From Gymnogyps californianus (taxonomy: Eukaryota; Chordata; Aves; Accipitriformes; Cathartidae): DNA of 64,000 nt. The DNA lies in NCBI RefSeq assembly GCF_018139145.2, contig NC_059500.1, positions 48,258,072 through 48,322,071 of the forward strand, read 5' to 3'. The notes below the pieces were generated by a model. That model did not search any database. It was not told the origin of the DNA and was given only the letters and a program-made list of their open reading frames with translations. A program made the translations under genes and the position numbers. Each line of letters starts with the position of its first letter. The first letter of the stretch is position 1. Of the stretch, positions 37,535-50,518 are shown one piece after another.

Positions 37535-38732
37535 GCTGAGAAAAAACAGTAATTAGGCTTGTTTTCGGTTGGTTTATAGCATCTAGAATTAGAGTGATCC
37601 TGCCTCCCAGTATCTTTCCTGAGGTACTTGTCCACTTTCCTCATGCAGCAGAGTTTGCCTTGATGCAAGTATCTGCCCCAAATCCTCATATGCTCACCTG
37701 TTTTTTTTGTAGTACCAGACTCACTGCCTCTTTCCACTCAATCCTTAATGCCTTTCCATTCATCAGTTCATCAGTTCAATTAATTTATGGCTTGTTTATT
37801 ATTTCCTGTTACTAAGAACATTGCCTGTTCCCTACACCTTCCCAATCTCCTATCTCTTTTTTATTTCCTGTGACTACCTAATTTCCTAACGGCCATATAT
37901 CGTCACAAAGACTGAGAAAAACATAGAAAATGAAGACACAGAAGATTCTGCCAAAGAGACCTGAACATGAAGTCAATTGCTAATATATCATTATTCATAT
38001 CTACACCACCAAGTGAATGCAAATTAAGCAACTACGAACTATCATAAAGTTAATTTTACACGTCTATAAGGATTTAAACACACAATTTTCCCTCTGCTAT
38101 AAATTGTGCAAGGTCAGTGGAGCTTGCTAAAGTGATTTTTCTTCCATTCTGTATGCCAAGGCTGATATACAAAGGATATAGCACAAAATAATTTTGCTAA
38201 TGTTATTTTGCATAGTTTCTCATGGACACTGAAGGAAACTAAATGACTGAGCTATATCTGCATATGATAATAGTGGGAATTTCCAGCACTATGTTGAAAT
38301 GTGGATTTGGTTAAATACAACACCAAGCAAACACATTTGTTAACACAATTAAAACAGTTTTTTGGAAAAAAAGAAGTAAATGTCTGCATAAGTCAGTGAA
38401 GACATATTCCTATACTGTGAATTCATAATTTTTATTAAAGTAGCAATTTAAATTAAAATGCAGCTCTGTTTTCTGAAGTTCAAAAAAGCCTATGCTATGC
38501 ACTAAGCTTAGCAGACTATCAGTTCAGAAACAAGGGGACAGAGCAAATACCTGCTCAATATACAGTATTTTGTCTTTACAATTTTTCTTTCTCTCTCCCT
38601 TCATTGCTCCTTTTCAAGCAATTTCATCAAAGCAGATCACTAATTCATCTTGTTGGATTTTGAAACCACGAAAAGCAAGTGGTTTTGAATTAATAATTAA
38701 AAATTCACTCATTATTACTGACAATACTATAC

Positions 38733-38775
38733 CTAAGTTCTATTTCAGATAGCAGGCTTCCAACAAATCCACCAG
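38733..38775 (-). CDS. Candidate small coding exon, unidentified protein
   Basis: A 43 bp segment completes a codon with two bases, encodes GGFVGSLLSEIEL and leaves two bases. The acceptor (TTTTACCTCTTTGTCTTCAG, AG at 38777-38776) is very strong and the donor is TTAG|GTATAG at 38732-38727. The other two frames hit stops. It does not join in phase with 39257-39484, so another exon would have to lie between them. Confidence 0.36.
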
Positions 38776-39256
38776 CTGAAGACAAAGAGGTAAAATCGGC
38801 TGATTTTTTGGGGGGAGGGGGAAGGGGAATGGAGAAATAAAAAGCTCGTATTGCTGCTTCTGGAATAAATCACTCCCATATTTTCTTCTCTGTAGGTTAA
38901 AACCAAAGAGAGAAAAATTCATACACACATATTCCAAACTCTGTGGATCCAACTTCACTACGCACCAACCACTGTAGTTTCTAAATAGACACAGCGTATC
39001 CAATATACCTCGTAGGTACTTAGGCACATTTCTTAATATATTTAAAAAATATTCTATTTGATTGATTTAAGATTCATATATGGAAGTCAGAGTGCTTCAT
39101 CAAGATTAATGTAAAAAAGGTGAAAAATCCTTCCACAACCCATTTTATCACAATTCCAGTTTAAATCATAGACAACTGAAGGCAAAAAAAGTTTATCTCT
39201 GATGAAGATAACACAACTGGTCAGCAATGCATGCAGGAATGAAAGTCACATCATAC

Positions 39257-39484
39257 CTTTCTTGCAACACAAAAATGCAACAGAATTTTTTCCACAGGAT
39301 GGGAAAGAAGTAAAAATTCTCATCATCTAGAAGATTGCGTCTAGAATTTTCAATGGCAAGTGAAGGAACTGGCTCTGAGTCCTTAGACCACATTAAACCC
39401 ATCTTTTGCTCCCCATAAATTCTCAAGAAAATTCTTGGTCCAGGTCTTAGTCCAGAAACTGCACGATGGGCAAAGTGTCCAGCA
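39257..39484 (-). CDS. Candidate coding exon, best-supported of the set
   Basis: This 228 bp segment is one base, 75 codons and two bases. It reads AGHFAHRAVSGLRPGPRIFL, then RIYGEQKMGLMWSKDSEPVP, an acidic stretch (NLLDDENFYFF), and a tryptophan/cysteine-bearing end (ILWKKFCCIFVLQE). The acceptor is GTTTTCAG (AG at 39486-39485) and the donor is AAAG|GTATGA at 39256-39251. Joining to 47269-47463 makes an AGT (Ser) codon and keeps the frame. Charged, aromatic and proline residues are mixed as in a folded domain, and CpGs occur in Arg codons. I do not recognise the family. Confidence 0.5.
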
Positions 39485-40125
39485 CTGAAAACTGAATTCA
39501 GTACACAGGGAGTGGTCAACAGATTTATATCTGTGATCCATTACAGCATAGGGAAAACTCACCTCTGCATAAAAAGAACTTTCTTAGGGGTGAGTACTAT
39601 ACTGAAAAATGAATTCCTGGAGGGATGATACCTCACCCTTCCTTCTTATCCAAACCTCACTATCTTCTGGTGCTAATGCAGATTCATTCCTATCTTCATC
39701 ATAAATAGGAATGATAATAAATACCTATTATAATACATTCATATTCAAAAAAGAAGATTGTTCCAGTGCCCACACTATTCCACCTGAGGAAGAGGGAAGA
39801 ACAAATATCGTTGGTACTGAAGGAGATCAGGCAAGAATGACACAGAGCAAAAACCTACATGGAACAAAAATAAGCTTCCCATTCAAATAGTAATCTCTCT
39901 GTAGAATGATAAATAACTAATACTCTTTGGATAAGACATTGTAGGCGTAAAAGGTTGTACAAGATGATGCAAAAATTCAATACATTTATTTTGAAAGCAC
40001 ACTCCAGCAAGAGTCCCTGTGTAGCAGAAAAAGTATTACAGTGGATTGTCATTTCAAGGCTAGGTACTACATGTCCTATATCTTGTAGCACAATTTTTCT
40101 GGTAAACCCACTGTTTAGACTCTAC
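39485..40125. other. Noncoding sequence between exon candidates
   Basis: No repeat or further exon could be supported. A minus frame (39855-40091) is open but has no donor. Confidence 0.4.
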
Positions 40126-40255
40126 CAATAATCTTTTGCTGCTTGCTTTCCCAAAAGTCTGCAAAAATTCTGGTATGATCAGACTGACAAACATCTTGTT
40201 ATAAGGCATAATGGAGTACAGCCAACATATTTGGTTACAGGCCTGCACTACTAAT
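40126..40255 (-). CDS. Weak alternative exon candidate
   Basis: A 130 bp segment (one base then 43 codons) includes IMPYNKMFVSLIIPEFLQTF and ends KASSKRLL. The acceptor has a long pyrimidine-rich tract (TTCTCTTCCTTGCTTGTAGCTTTCAG spread over 40256-40281), and the donor is TTG|GTAGAG at 40125-40120. It would join 47269-47463 in phase but not 39257-39484, so it conflicts with the better-supported join. Confidence 0.2.
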
Positions 40256-40790
40256 CTGAAAGCTACAAGCAAGGAAGAGAAGCCATGGAAAGCATACAAG
40301 AATAAAACTGAAGCTGACTTGAATGTAATCTTCAAATAAGGATTTAATAAGACAATTATGGAATGTTAATTAAAAATGCCAACAGATTAAACACATTCAT
40401 CATGATTTAACAATTCAATATGTGGCAACTGATTATTGAAACCACATTGTGCTTAATGGTACTGCAATTGAGGATGAGCAATTTAGGATTTATTCTGATT
40501 CTGTGGTCATCCATTCATAGCTTTTCAAGTAATTACCATTCTAAATCTAGATATTAGGAGCAGAGTAAATGCTACAAAACTGTTCTGCAAGCAGCCACTT
40601 GATTCTGACGATGTATGGGCTTCACCAGGTCTACAAACCCACTTGGTGATTTCTTTATCTGAACATGGAAACATATGAGTTTTGTCTGTAGGTGTGCTTG
40701 TACAAAGTCACTTCTAAAAGTTTACGCTCTTGAATACAATCACTGTAAGCTTTATGGCAACAACGAGACGAGGATCACATTAACTTCCTT

Positions 40791-40851
40791 AAAAAAACCA
40801 AACAAACAAAAAAAAAAAAAACAAAAAAGAAAAGGAAAGAGACCTAGGGAA
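40791..40851. repeat. A-rich low-complexity tract
   Basis: Runs of A are broken by CAAAC and GAAAAGG. It encodes a lysine-rich stretch inside a 145-codon plus frame (40675-41112), which explains why that frame is long. Confidence 0.85.
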
Positions 40852-41112
40852 AGGGAAACAGACTTTCTGGCACTGACAGTGAAGATATTAGAATCCAGGC
40901 CTTCTGATCATTGGTGTAAACTATATACTTATCCACCAGTGCTTTTTGCTGATACTGGAGTTGGCAGTGTCCTACTTAACACAGTTCAGGAGCAGGAGTT
41001 TCCAAAACCCTTCATCAGTGTCCTAGACCAGAGGCAACTCAATAAACCAGGCCAGGATATGATGGCACACATGACAGCTAGGAAATATGCAGGCATACAG
41101 ACTTACTTTTAG

Positions 41113-44100
41113 GTCAGAAAACTAAATTTAGACTCTGAACCCTGCCAGTGATTTTTCAGTAGTATAATTTTTCTAGGAATAATTCCCTGGCGTAGCTTAG
41201 TGTGACCCAAAAAGGAAAAAGTTGAAGCATTTTTAACATTCTCTAATCCCTCCGATGTGCTACCTCTCCCTTAGATAGTCAAAGCTCCCTAGGCTGGATT
41301 CTCCAGCCCTCATCCTCAGGAGGCAGCCTGGGCCTGTGTGAACAGGGAATGGAAAAAAATAATCCCCCTTTCATTTGCAGTGATGCTGAGAGGCATTGAC
41401 CAAGGGTGGAGGACTGCCAACAGAGTCTCTATTAACTGTAAGAGGCAGTGTTGATCCTAAAGTCTCTGTGCCTATATTCAGTGCAGCTAAGAAAGCTATG
41501 TACAACTGGAAAGCAAGAGAAATGTTCTTGAAAAGCCCGTGGTCCTAAAGCATCACAGGCCATAGTTCAGAAGTGTCTTTATAACTACTGGAAAAGCAAA
41601 ACTGAAAAAATAAGCTGTGACTTGTTCCTCTACTATGTTTCAGACAACTTAGTAGTGAGCATTTGCTAAAATATCTACATTACTTCAGACTTCTGAGACT
41701 CATGTTGCAAACATGGCATCTAGATAGGCATATGCACATTATAGAGGGGTATGTGTGTGTACTTATATCTGCAATTAGCTATGTATGGCATATATGTATT
41801 ATATATACACATACAAAGAAAAAAAGAAACGTAACAGAACTTCAAAGATATACCAGCCAAACACAGAAATATGAAGATATGAGGAACGGTAAACTTGCAA
41901 GCAGCTGAAGCTATGCAACCACATTTTTTGCTAGCGTGATCAGTTAATATTTATAAAAAGAAAATCAGTAAATATTTGCCTAGCAGTAGAAAAAGGTATT
42001 CTTAGTCAAGGATGTAATCTAAGTCCAACAAAAAGGAGCACTTTCCTCCAAAACGTTTAAATGAGCTGCTCGTTTCATCATCACTAGTTGTTAAAAGATT
42101 ATAGCTCTTTTCACTCATGCTTTGCTTTCTATAGAACAATTAGAGGTGAAATTCATGACCTCAGGTAGAGGAGGAAGTTCGGAATACCTCAGGTCAGTAT
42201 CCTGTCTTCCTTGCTATAGACCTTTTATATTGTTCTTTCGTCTACTTGATGCTTACCCTTCACCCACTGTACCTTAATTAATAAATTCCATAAAAAATAT
42301 TATATAAAATTTGCCAATGATATAAAAAAGAGGAATTGCACCTTTTAGCAAGTGAGACCTTTTAAACAGTGATGTTGAGTGTTTCCTTTAAAAAGCTAGA
42401 ACTATACATATTTTGAGTGTAATAATGCTTGTTAACTAACTTCCTTCATGAACTATTTACTCTACAGTTGCAATTTACAGTTTCAAAAGACCTTTATTAA
42501 AATGCACAGAAGCAAGACTTGCACACATAAAGAGCATCCCCATATTGTATTAGTGCAAAATAAGCTACTAGTTATTTGAATTAAAGTCATGTAGAGTCGA
42601 AACAGTGTAATGAAAAAAGTATTTCCAGTACTTCAGTGAAGCAAACAGAAAAGCTACTTAATCTGATGGAAACTAGGGAAATTTTCAGTTGTAGGGACGA
42701 GGTATCTGGAACAGATATTAATAAACTTAACTCTGTTTAAGTACTGTGGTAGACCAAACAGTGTTCTATATCATTACACAAACAATGGCTTAGTTGTGTT
42801 TCGATTTTTCATTTTCCTAATGTGGGCAAGGCTAATAACTCAGTCTTTCTAAAAACAGCCTCCTTTCCTCCTGCGTCAACTCCAGCACTAGATACAGTCA
42901 CGGGACAGTTTTGGCAGCTGTGGGACCTGGATTCAAAGCTTTGGAATGTATAATCTTTTTTTTCTGAGCAGTAGTGTCTTGATTGGCTTTCTAACAGAAA
43001 AAAAAAAAAATACAGGAACAGTTAGGGATCCAAAACATTCAATGGTCATGCTTCTATTTTTAAAGGGATGTAAATAATATCATTAAAAGGCGATCAGAAA
43101 AATGAACGAGAAAGCATTAGAACCTTTTGGTATCTGAGTATTTGTAGACATTTAGAATTAAGGCAAGTGGGAACTGCCAACGGTCCATCCTATTTTTTGT
43201 TTTTGATGATTCACAGATCTCTAAACATATTTAATACTATCCCTTTTTAAAACAGGTGAACCTTTAAGATAAAAACATTGATCAATTTAGAGTGATTTAG
43301 TCTGGAGGAAACAAGTAACAATTTTTTAAAGTATAGACTGAAAAACATTTCAAAACATTTGTGGCAGGAAATTATTTTCACTGAAAACAGTCCATGCTCA
43401 AAACGGCAAGTGGATAGGAGCAGTGATGAATGTGAATTGAATCATGAGACAGAAGTTTAACAAAATAATTTTTTTAAAGATTACTACGATACATGAAAGA
43501 ACTTGACAATTATCAGTTGTGAGAAGAGTAACACAAAGGATGATGTTACCCAGTAAAATCAGAACACAATTTATCAGCCAGTGGCCAAGAGATTTTTCTA
43601 AACTGATGAAACAGCTGAGCCAGGTTATATGGAAGGAGAGAATCCCACTATCTGCAGTAAAGTTTCCATTTCACTGAAAAAAATGAAAAGGCTGCTCTCA
43701 TCTCTAAAGATATGAGATTCCCCCACAGTAATGATGTTTAACCTGTGGCCTAGGGGCATCCTGTTGTTCTAAAGAAACCAAGTGGTTATGGCATGAAAGT
43801 GAGCTTCACAAACCATGTTCTGCCATGCCATGCAGCTGCTACAGGTGCCCTGTGAGAGGTCAGTGCCCTAATTGTTTCCCACTGCTTTCCTTACCACCCC
43901 AGACAAAGCCCCAGTTTGATTTGGAGGGCATTATTTTCCAGAGAACTCTTAAACAATTCCTGGTCTCTGGGTGCAAGCAGAAATTCAGGCAGCTCTGCTT
44001 GGCACCCCAAAATATTGAGGTCAATCTCATGGTTTTGCCAGGACAGACTCATGATTTTCAAATAATTGGGTTGGCAGCAACATATATAGGACTGTCTTAA

Positions 44101-47100
44101 CTTGTACCACGGAGATCTGTTCTCTGCAAAGAGCAAATACAAGGTAAGGCTAGTCAGAGAAGAGTCCTTCCTATCATCAAAGCATTTTTCTTTATCTGTC
44201 ATGTCAGCAGTTGCATGGGGCAGGCCCTGTAATTCCTGCGGTCTGGTAATTTCCCATCCCTAAGGAGCTCAAAGCTGGATTCCGCAGCACCGTTTTTTAA
44301 CCATTTAGAAATACGTGATCTTTAGCTGGGAAGCTTGGAAATTCCTTAGTCAACAGGCTGGGCATCCTGTACTGTTACACATCAAATAATTTAGAATACA
44401 AAGGAAAAAAAAAAAAAGTGTGGCTCAAAAAATAGCATAAATAAAATGTTCATGATATTTAAATTCTGCAAATTATCCCCTCCATCTGAAATGCATAAGC
44501 AATACACTGTAAATACCAGAATCAACTGTTACACAGGAAAAAAAACAAAGTTTAGACCCCATCTTAGATTTTCTTCATTGTACACAGGGCTTGCTTTCAT
44601 TCTTACTTCTTAATGATGTAGAGAAAATCTAGTCAATAACTTTATCTCAGAATCAGACCTCAGCACAGAAAACTTTGGATCTTCATCTAAGTTTTTAAAT
44701 AATTTCCCAGTACAACAGTTACTTCTTACAGAGCTGCCTCACGATTCATGAATCCCAAATAGTATTACCCCTGACTTTCAGGAACACATGAATAGGAACT
44801 TTCAGAAAATTGTAGGAGAATAATCTTTGGGATGTTCTTTAAACTAGGAATTGCCTTAACCCTAAGTTTTGTTTCCACTAAACATTCTAAATCCATGTGC
44901 TCCATTATATTTTAATTATTTTGCCCTAGTTCTTAAATTATTTTCAATATTTTTTCCAGAAAAAGAAAGAAAATAATTTGGGAATTTCCAGAAAAAGAAA
45001 ATACCATAATTTAGGAATTGAGAGTTTCATACCTCAGTGGCTTCCTTTGAACAATTTTGTTAGTGTAATCCCAGCTATTGGCTATGCACAAATGATAAAA
45101 ATATAGATCTTCCTCTGACTTCTAGTAATTTCCCCCCCTGAAGTTAATGATGGTAGAGCTACATGAATAGTCTTGGGTTTTAGTGCTGATATTGAAATGG
45201 AAACTCTAAAATCTAATGGCTACAGTATTAAGAGGCTAAATTATATTATTCGCAAGGATGGAAATACAGTTGAAAGATAAGGAAAGCACCTCTGTGAGCC
45301 ATTTCAATGACCACAATAAAGCCTACAGATTGTAGAAACAGAGCATCCACTATGGTACAGCAAAAAAGTGACATACTGTTCTGTATTCTTCATTGGACAT
45401 TGACTATCACAAGCTAAGATATTTGGGCTAACTTACACTTTTTGACACACAAGCTTGCAAACAATTGCTTAAAACTGTCTCACAAGCAGGCAGTGTATTT
45501 CCTCATTAAGCATATTTGCTGTAGTAACTGGTTACAAAAAACAAAAGCTCTTTTGATCTCTCCAACTTTTTCTGGGAATTGCAATGTATTATTATAGCAC
45601 CATTGCTAATAGCTTTAAGGCATAGGCCGAGAAAGCTATACATGTCTGCTCGCTGACTGTGGCCATTCTCTCTTTTATACCATAAGATACTTATCTGGCA
45701 CCTCTGGAAATGCATCTCTTCTCCCAAATGGTTATGGAGTTCTGGGGATATTACTTTTCAGCATCAGAAGTGAAACAACCTTTTCGGATGCTCTCAGCTA
45801 CCCACAGAAATAGTCATACATGGTCTTTTTTTGAGGATTGAAGACACGTTATTCAGACAGTAACTTCTAAGCCTGGATCAGCAGCCTGAATTTTCCCAGA
45901 AAGCATCAAATCAGCTCATGTCATCATCAGGGGAAAATACAAAGGTTAAAGATTTTTATAAATGATAATTAAGACACTAGTTGCACAGCTTTCATTGACG
46001 CTCTGTGCGCACACTGATTTTGAAAAGTTGCAAACAGATAAACCTACCTTATGTTAGTCACAGGACTCCTAAAGGGAACCAAAGCGGGAGATTTATTGGG
46101 GAAGTATGATAAAAGAGGCTGTTTTCTTTGTGTCTCATTTGTTAGAAAAACATCTTTGCAGTAGATTTTCATGTTAGGTATACCATGATCACAGTGGAAA
46201 TTACAGGAAAAAAAGGATTGGTCCTATGAATGGAGAAAGATTGGTCCTGAATTATAGCTTGTGCTTTCTGTTCTGGAAAACTACCTATCTTTGCCTCTGC
46301 AACATTTTTTGTACAACTCCAGCCAAGCCACTTCTAGCATTTTTTCTGATACATTAGTAATCATGTACTCTTTGTTCTTGTAGATGCCTTACCCGTTATC
46401 TTCAGCTTGATAGACAAAGATGCTGAGCACTCATGATTGCATCTGAGGTCAACAGTTCCCTTCTGAACTTACTGCTGTCATGTGAGGTGAATTGAAAAAA
46501 ATGGATCCCTGTGTCTCAGACAGAGCACTCAAGAAAAGTAGATGCTTTTGACATTAATGTCTGTGAGACTACATCCGTAAAATAGGAACAATATCCTGTA
46601 TATGCCACAGATATTTAGGAAAACAAATTCACTAATATTTAAGAAACAGAAATATAGAATAAGTGCCAGAGAAAAGCCTTTGTTGAAATTAATGCTTGTC
46701 TTTGAAATAAAGTCTGCATAGCACACAGTAAACAAGTAATGAGACCACACATACATTTAAAAGATTTCAGGCAAAATATAGAAAAGTTACTTCAAGCTCT
46801 TCAATGCTACCTGTTCCCTACTGAGTCAGTCATGCAGAGAAAAGAGTATGTGCTTCTGTAGTTGAAGATGGTACCACAAAGAGATTAGGTTGGAATAAAA
46901 GTTCCTTAAGTCATACCTAAATGAAGATTGCAAAGTCATATTTTCTGTGTGATATTCTTTCAGTGTAGCTGTGTTTTCATACATACATAGCTGCACAGGA
47001 AGAAGATCACAGGAATGACACAGCATCCTTGTGAAATAATAATTAAAAACCCCCACTACCTTGAAGTCAAATCTATAAATAATTTGCAGAGTACTTTCTG

Positions 47101-47268
47101 CTCTTGTGAACACAATCATGATACAGTTATAAACAGGCATAAGACCAGCACAACTCAGAAAAACAACAAATCAATTCACTGGTACCGACAAAACAGTAAT
47201 AAAATACTGCTTGCGTCTCTGGACCACAGAGAATAAATGGTTTTAATGAATAACAATTTCAGCTATAC
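41113..47268. other. AT-rich noncoding block
   Basis: It includes an alternating purine/pyrimidine tract (41749-41816) and A runs near 42999-43012 and 44404-44417. No exon or mobile element is recognised. If the gene is real this is mostly one intron. Confidence 0.5.
41749..41816. repeat. Alternating TG/TA low-complexity tract
   Basis: GTATGTGTGTGTAC and TATATGTATTATATATACACATAC blocks are separated by about 20 bases of mixed sequence. Confidence 0.65.
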
Positions 47269-47463
47269 CTCCTCGATGAGTAGATGGGGATAGCAGAAGA
47301 CTGGCACTCTCTGTTCAGTGAATCTTTATTGTCCTGGCAGTAAAGTAGTTGCTTGATACAATCCTGAACTGCCATAAAATTACCCACAGTGGTAGAACAA
47401 AGTGTTGGTTTTGCCTGATCTGAAATCTCTTCTGGCAGTTGTAAAGCACTAAGGATAACTTGT
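47269..47463 (-). CDS. Candidate coding exon, unidentified protein
   Basis: This 195 bp segment is one base, 64 codons and two bases. It reads QVILSALQLPEEISDQAKPT, then LCSTTVGNFMAVQDCIKQLL, and ends SSAIPIYSSR. The acceptor (ATCTGCTCTCAG, AG at 47465-47464) and donor (GGAG|GTATAG at 47268-47263) are both good. Its two leftover bases (AG) join the first T of 39257-39484 as Ser. The helical pattern and four cysteines suggest an alpha-helical region. It does not join 48578-48697 directly, which predicts an exon in between. Confidence 0.47.
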
Positions 47464-48577
47464 CTGAGAGCAGATGGATTAGCACAAACACAGTGGATTG
47501 TTTAATACCTTCACTCCTTTTGTTAACTGGATTCTTTGACCTGAGCAACAAGACTTATCAAAAGACATCCACCCCATCCATCCAAAATCCTGGCTCTACA
47601 TGCTCCCACCAATGATAATTGGCTAACATTCACTCATGCACTAAGAAAGGTAACTTCAGGCATTGCCCTCTGAGGCTATGAGAAAAAGTTGATTTAAAAG
47701 GCGGTGAGCGTGGCTGTGCCAACACTTAATTATTCTAGAATCACTTTACTTTTCTTTTCATATCCTATAGAGTCTTTATTTTGAACTTTAATCTCTAAAA
47801 TACATCACCAATTCATGGTAATATCAGATGCTAATGCACCACCACTTCTGTTAAACCACAATGTGTTGGACATCATAATATATCAGCCCTTGAAAATACC
47901 AGACCTATAAATTTACTGCAGTTTAAAATCAGCTGGCTTGCTTTATTTCATATTAAAGCATGATTAAGCATGCCTCCCAAGTTCTTTACTTCCACATTCT
48001 TTTCTTCAAAAACATCAGACAATTAGCTACTAAACAGACATGAAATCCTTCAGACCTGAAACAAATATCTTGCCAGGCATATATAGAAGAGAGTGAAAAC
48101 ATATTTTTCATAAAACTGTTTTCCCCGTTTGTTACATTCCTTGGTGCATTTTATAAAATTATTCTTTTCAAAGCATTATTTACTTTTTACGTAACCTGTG
48201 AATTTAACTTTACTCATTCATATTTAATAAAAAATAAAATCCTTTTGCATGGGCAAATCAAGGAATGGTAGCAAATGAGACTGCCAAAATTCTGAATGAG
48301 AAAAATTTTCATTAGAAAGCAGAAGACAAATCTGTGCTTCTTTTGAAAAAGTCTGTCCTTAAAATAATGAAACCTCATATGCATTTGACACCTGTCCTAT
48401 GAACAAGTCTTTATTTACATGGAATTTCCAATATTTTTAGGGTGACATTTTTATGTAGCAAATCTGATTTTGTAACTTTCCATAAATTGATGAAACAGAA
48501 TGAAAGACCTGTCACAAAAATCTGTATTTCTGCAAGCATTTCTGATCAAATATTTTACAATAATAGAAGATTCCTAC

Positions 48578-48697
48578 CGGATCTTCTGTTTTGTGGTTGT
48601 TCAGCAAATCAGATAGGAAATCATCATGAAGACTTTCTCTCCGAATCAATGTAAATTCACGTAGGAAAACTGCTCCTTGATTTTGGTCTCCACAAAC
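48578..48697 (-). CDS. Candidate symmetric coding exon (40 codons)
   Basis: The segment is exactly 120 bp, phase 0 at both ends. It encodes VCGDQNQGAVFLREFTLIRR then ESLHDDFLSDLLNNHKTEDP. The acceptor is GTTTTCCTTCTAG (AG at 48699-48698) and the donor is CCG|GTAGGA at 48577-48572. The other two frames contain stops. CGT, CGG and CCG codons keep CpGs in a CpG-poor neighbourhood. A beta-strand-like start and an acidic amphipathic helix end look like folded protein. No family is recognised. Confidence 0.5.
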
Positions 48698-50496
48698 CTA
48701 GAAGGAAAACATGATATTAGGAAAAGCAAAATTTTAATTCTGTCATAGACACAATCATAATATCCAGATAAATCAGACTGGAAGATTAAAATGTCCATTA
48801 ATGGTCCTTTGCCTTCCGTTACTAAACTCATTCTAACCAGTCAGGATTGCCATTAATGAAAACAAAGACATGCATTTAAAGGAAGTCAGTAAGTTAATGA
48901 ATAACTGCCATTTACATGAGATTCTGTTGTAAAATAAGTTTCTATGTTGTTACAGTTATGGTCTATAAGGCAGTTAACAGTTAAAACCTCTTTTGTGAAA
49001 TGAATCAATATTTAGAGAGTATTTTTAGTTTTTGGAACAGATCATGTTTGTCCAGCATTTTGACTGCTTTATCATAAGAAGTTAGAGTTTAAAAGTTCTG
49101 AGGGCCAGAAAAAAATTATATATAAGTACTTTGGCTAGCAAATTTAAATATGCACATGCATTCAAAATAATTCAAACTAACTTTACACCTATTGTTTTCA
49201 AGTTTAGGAAGATATATAAGCTACTTGAGAAAGAGGTTGTTTCTTCAGTAAGTGTCTAACCAATACCTGTCAAAATGTCCTAGGTACTGTTATGGCGTTG
49301 TTATCGTTTTTGGAAATAAATAATGAAAACAAATCCACATCATTCTTCATCCTCCCACATCCTTTTTTCCTTTGGTTATCCAAGCCAAAGAATGATATTT
49401 TTTTTTTTAGGTATAAAGTAAATTTTAAGTGTTGGAAACCAGTGAAATATCGGGGAAGGTTTTTTTACATATTAATAGAATACGTTGCTTTTCATTAGAC
49501 TGACTATAAAGAATTCCACTACAGGTGAAATATCCATAAAGGTTGTTAACAACCAGAAATAGGAAGTATATTAGCAACTGGAAATCTAGTAGATTTTTCA
49601 GTTTTCAGCACTTCACAACATATTTTGAAGGTGGCTCATCTTGAGAGAATAGTATGTTTCATCAAAATGGCTAAGTATTTGACAACAGAGACTGCAACTC
49701 TAGTATGAATTAGGCAAGTTTAACAATTGTAAAAATTTATTTATATGAGATACTGGTTTATTTTCTGATAAAGATGTGTGAGATACACGTGCATGGTAAT
49801 TGTGGAGTTTGGAGTTTCTGGTTAACTTTTTCTGTTTCTCCATCTGAAGGACAAGATACTATAATCAGGAATGGTAGATACGGTATTTCCTCACGTATTT
49901 AAGATAAGCATAGGACTTATAAATGGACTGCTGTTATTACTCACAACTGCTGTATTACTAAATTTATTTTACTAAGAAGCAAGTCCATGCTCTGCTGCTT
50001 TTATTATGACTATTTCTTGTATTCATCCTTCTGCATAGCCAGATGCCATAGTTATCCTGGCTCTACTTATCCTAGCTAAGAAGTTCAGTGAAAAAGAAGG
50101 GCCTGGGAGTACCATGAATACGATGTGTAGTGTCCAGGGGGAGGATGAAGTATGGATTTGCCTTGCCACTCCCTACAAGTGAGTTGGTATTGCTGTTTGG
50201 GAGGAGGCAGTCCTCCCTGCCAGCTGGGAAGTGAGATCAGAGGCTGCTGCAAAGCTAGTGCAGCTATAACGGGGTCACTAGAAGGAGATGAGCTAATAAA
50301 ATTAAAGTGGGGGATGGAAATATCTTAATATGAAGTGGGTAATGGGAAGAAGTAAGAGTCCCTGAATCCAAACTTTATACTGGTTAACATAGCACACTTT
50401 TTCTTTGACGTAGCCTCTTGTCTCTAGTAGAAAAATACAGGACACATAATTCTTTTGGTTGCTTTGAGCTCCCCTGATGTAAATTTTAAGTTAAAA

Positions 50497-50518
50497 AACC
50501 AACCAACCAACCAACCAA
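50497..50518. repeat. (AACC)n microsatellite
   Basis: About five units of AACC lie between A runs. The tract looks like a simple repeat without an attached retroposon. Confidence 0.85.

Larger units (their letters stand above)
608..48697 (-). other. Proposed multi-exon protein-coding gene, unidentified
   Basis: This entry groups minus-strand candidate exons listed separately below. What is seen: short open frames, each bounded by a plausible acceptor and a GT donor, several holding CpG dinucleotides in an otherwise CpG-poor background. Three neighbouring pairs join without breaking the frame. The peptides have the mixed charged and hydrophobic composition of real protein, unlike the F/L/S/K-rich chance frames nearby. 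I do not recognise the family. Not all neighbours join in phase: 48578-48697 to 47269-47463 does not, and 39257-39484 to 38733-38775 does not. Either exons are missing or some candidates are wrong. Neither the first nor the last exon is identified, and the gene may run past both window edges. Confidence 0.45.

Noticed and set aside
40675..41112. 145-codon plus frame
   Set aside because: Its length depends on a lysine-coding A-rich tract (40791-40851). There are no splice or start features and no recognisable domain.
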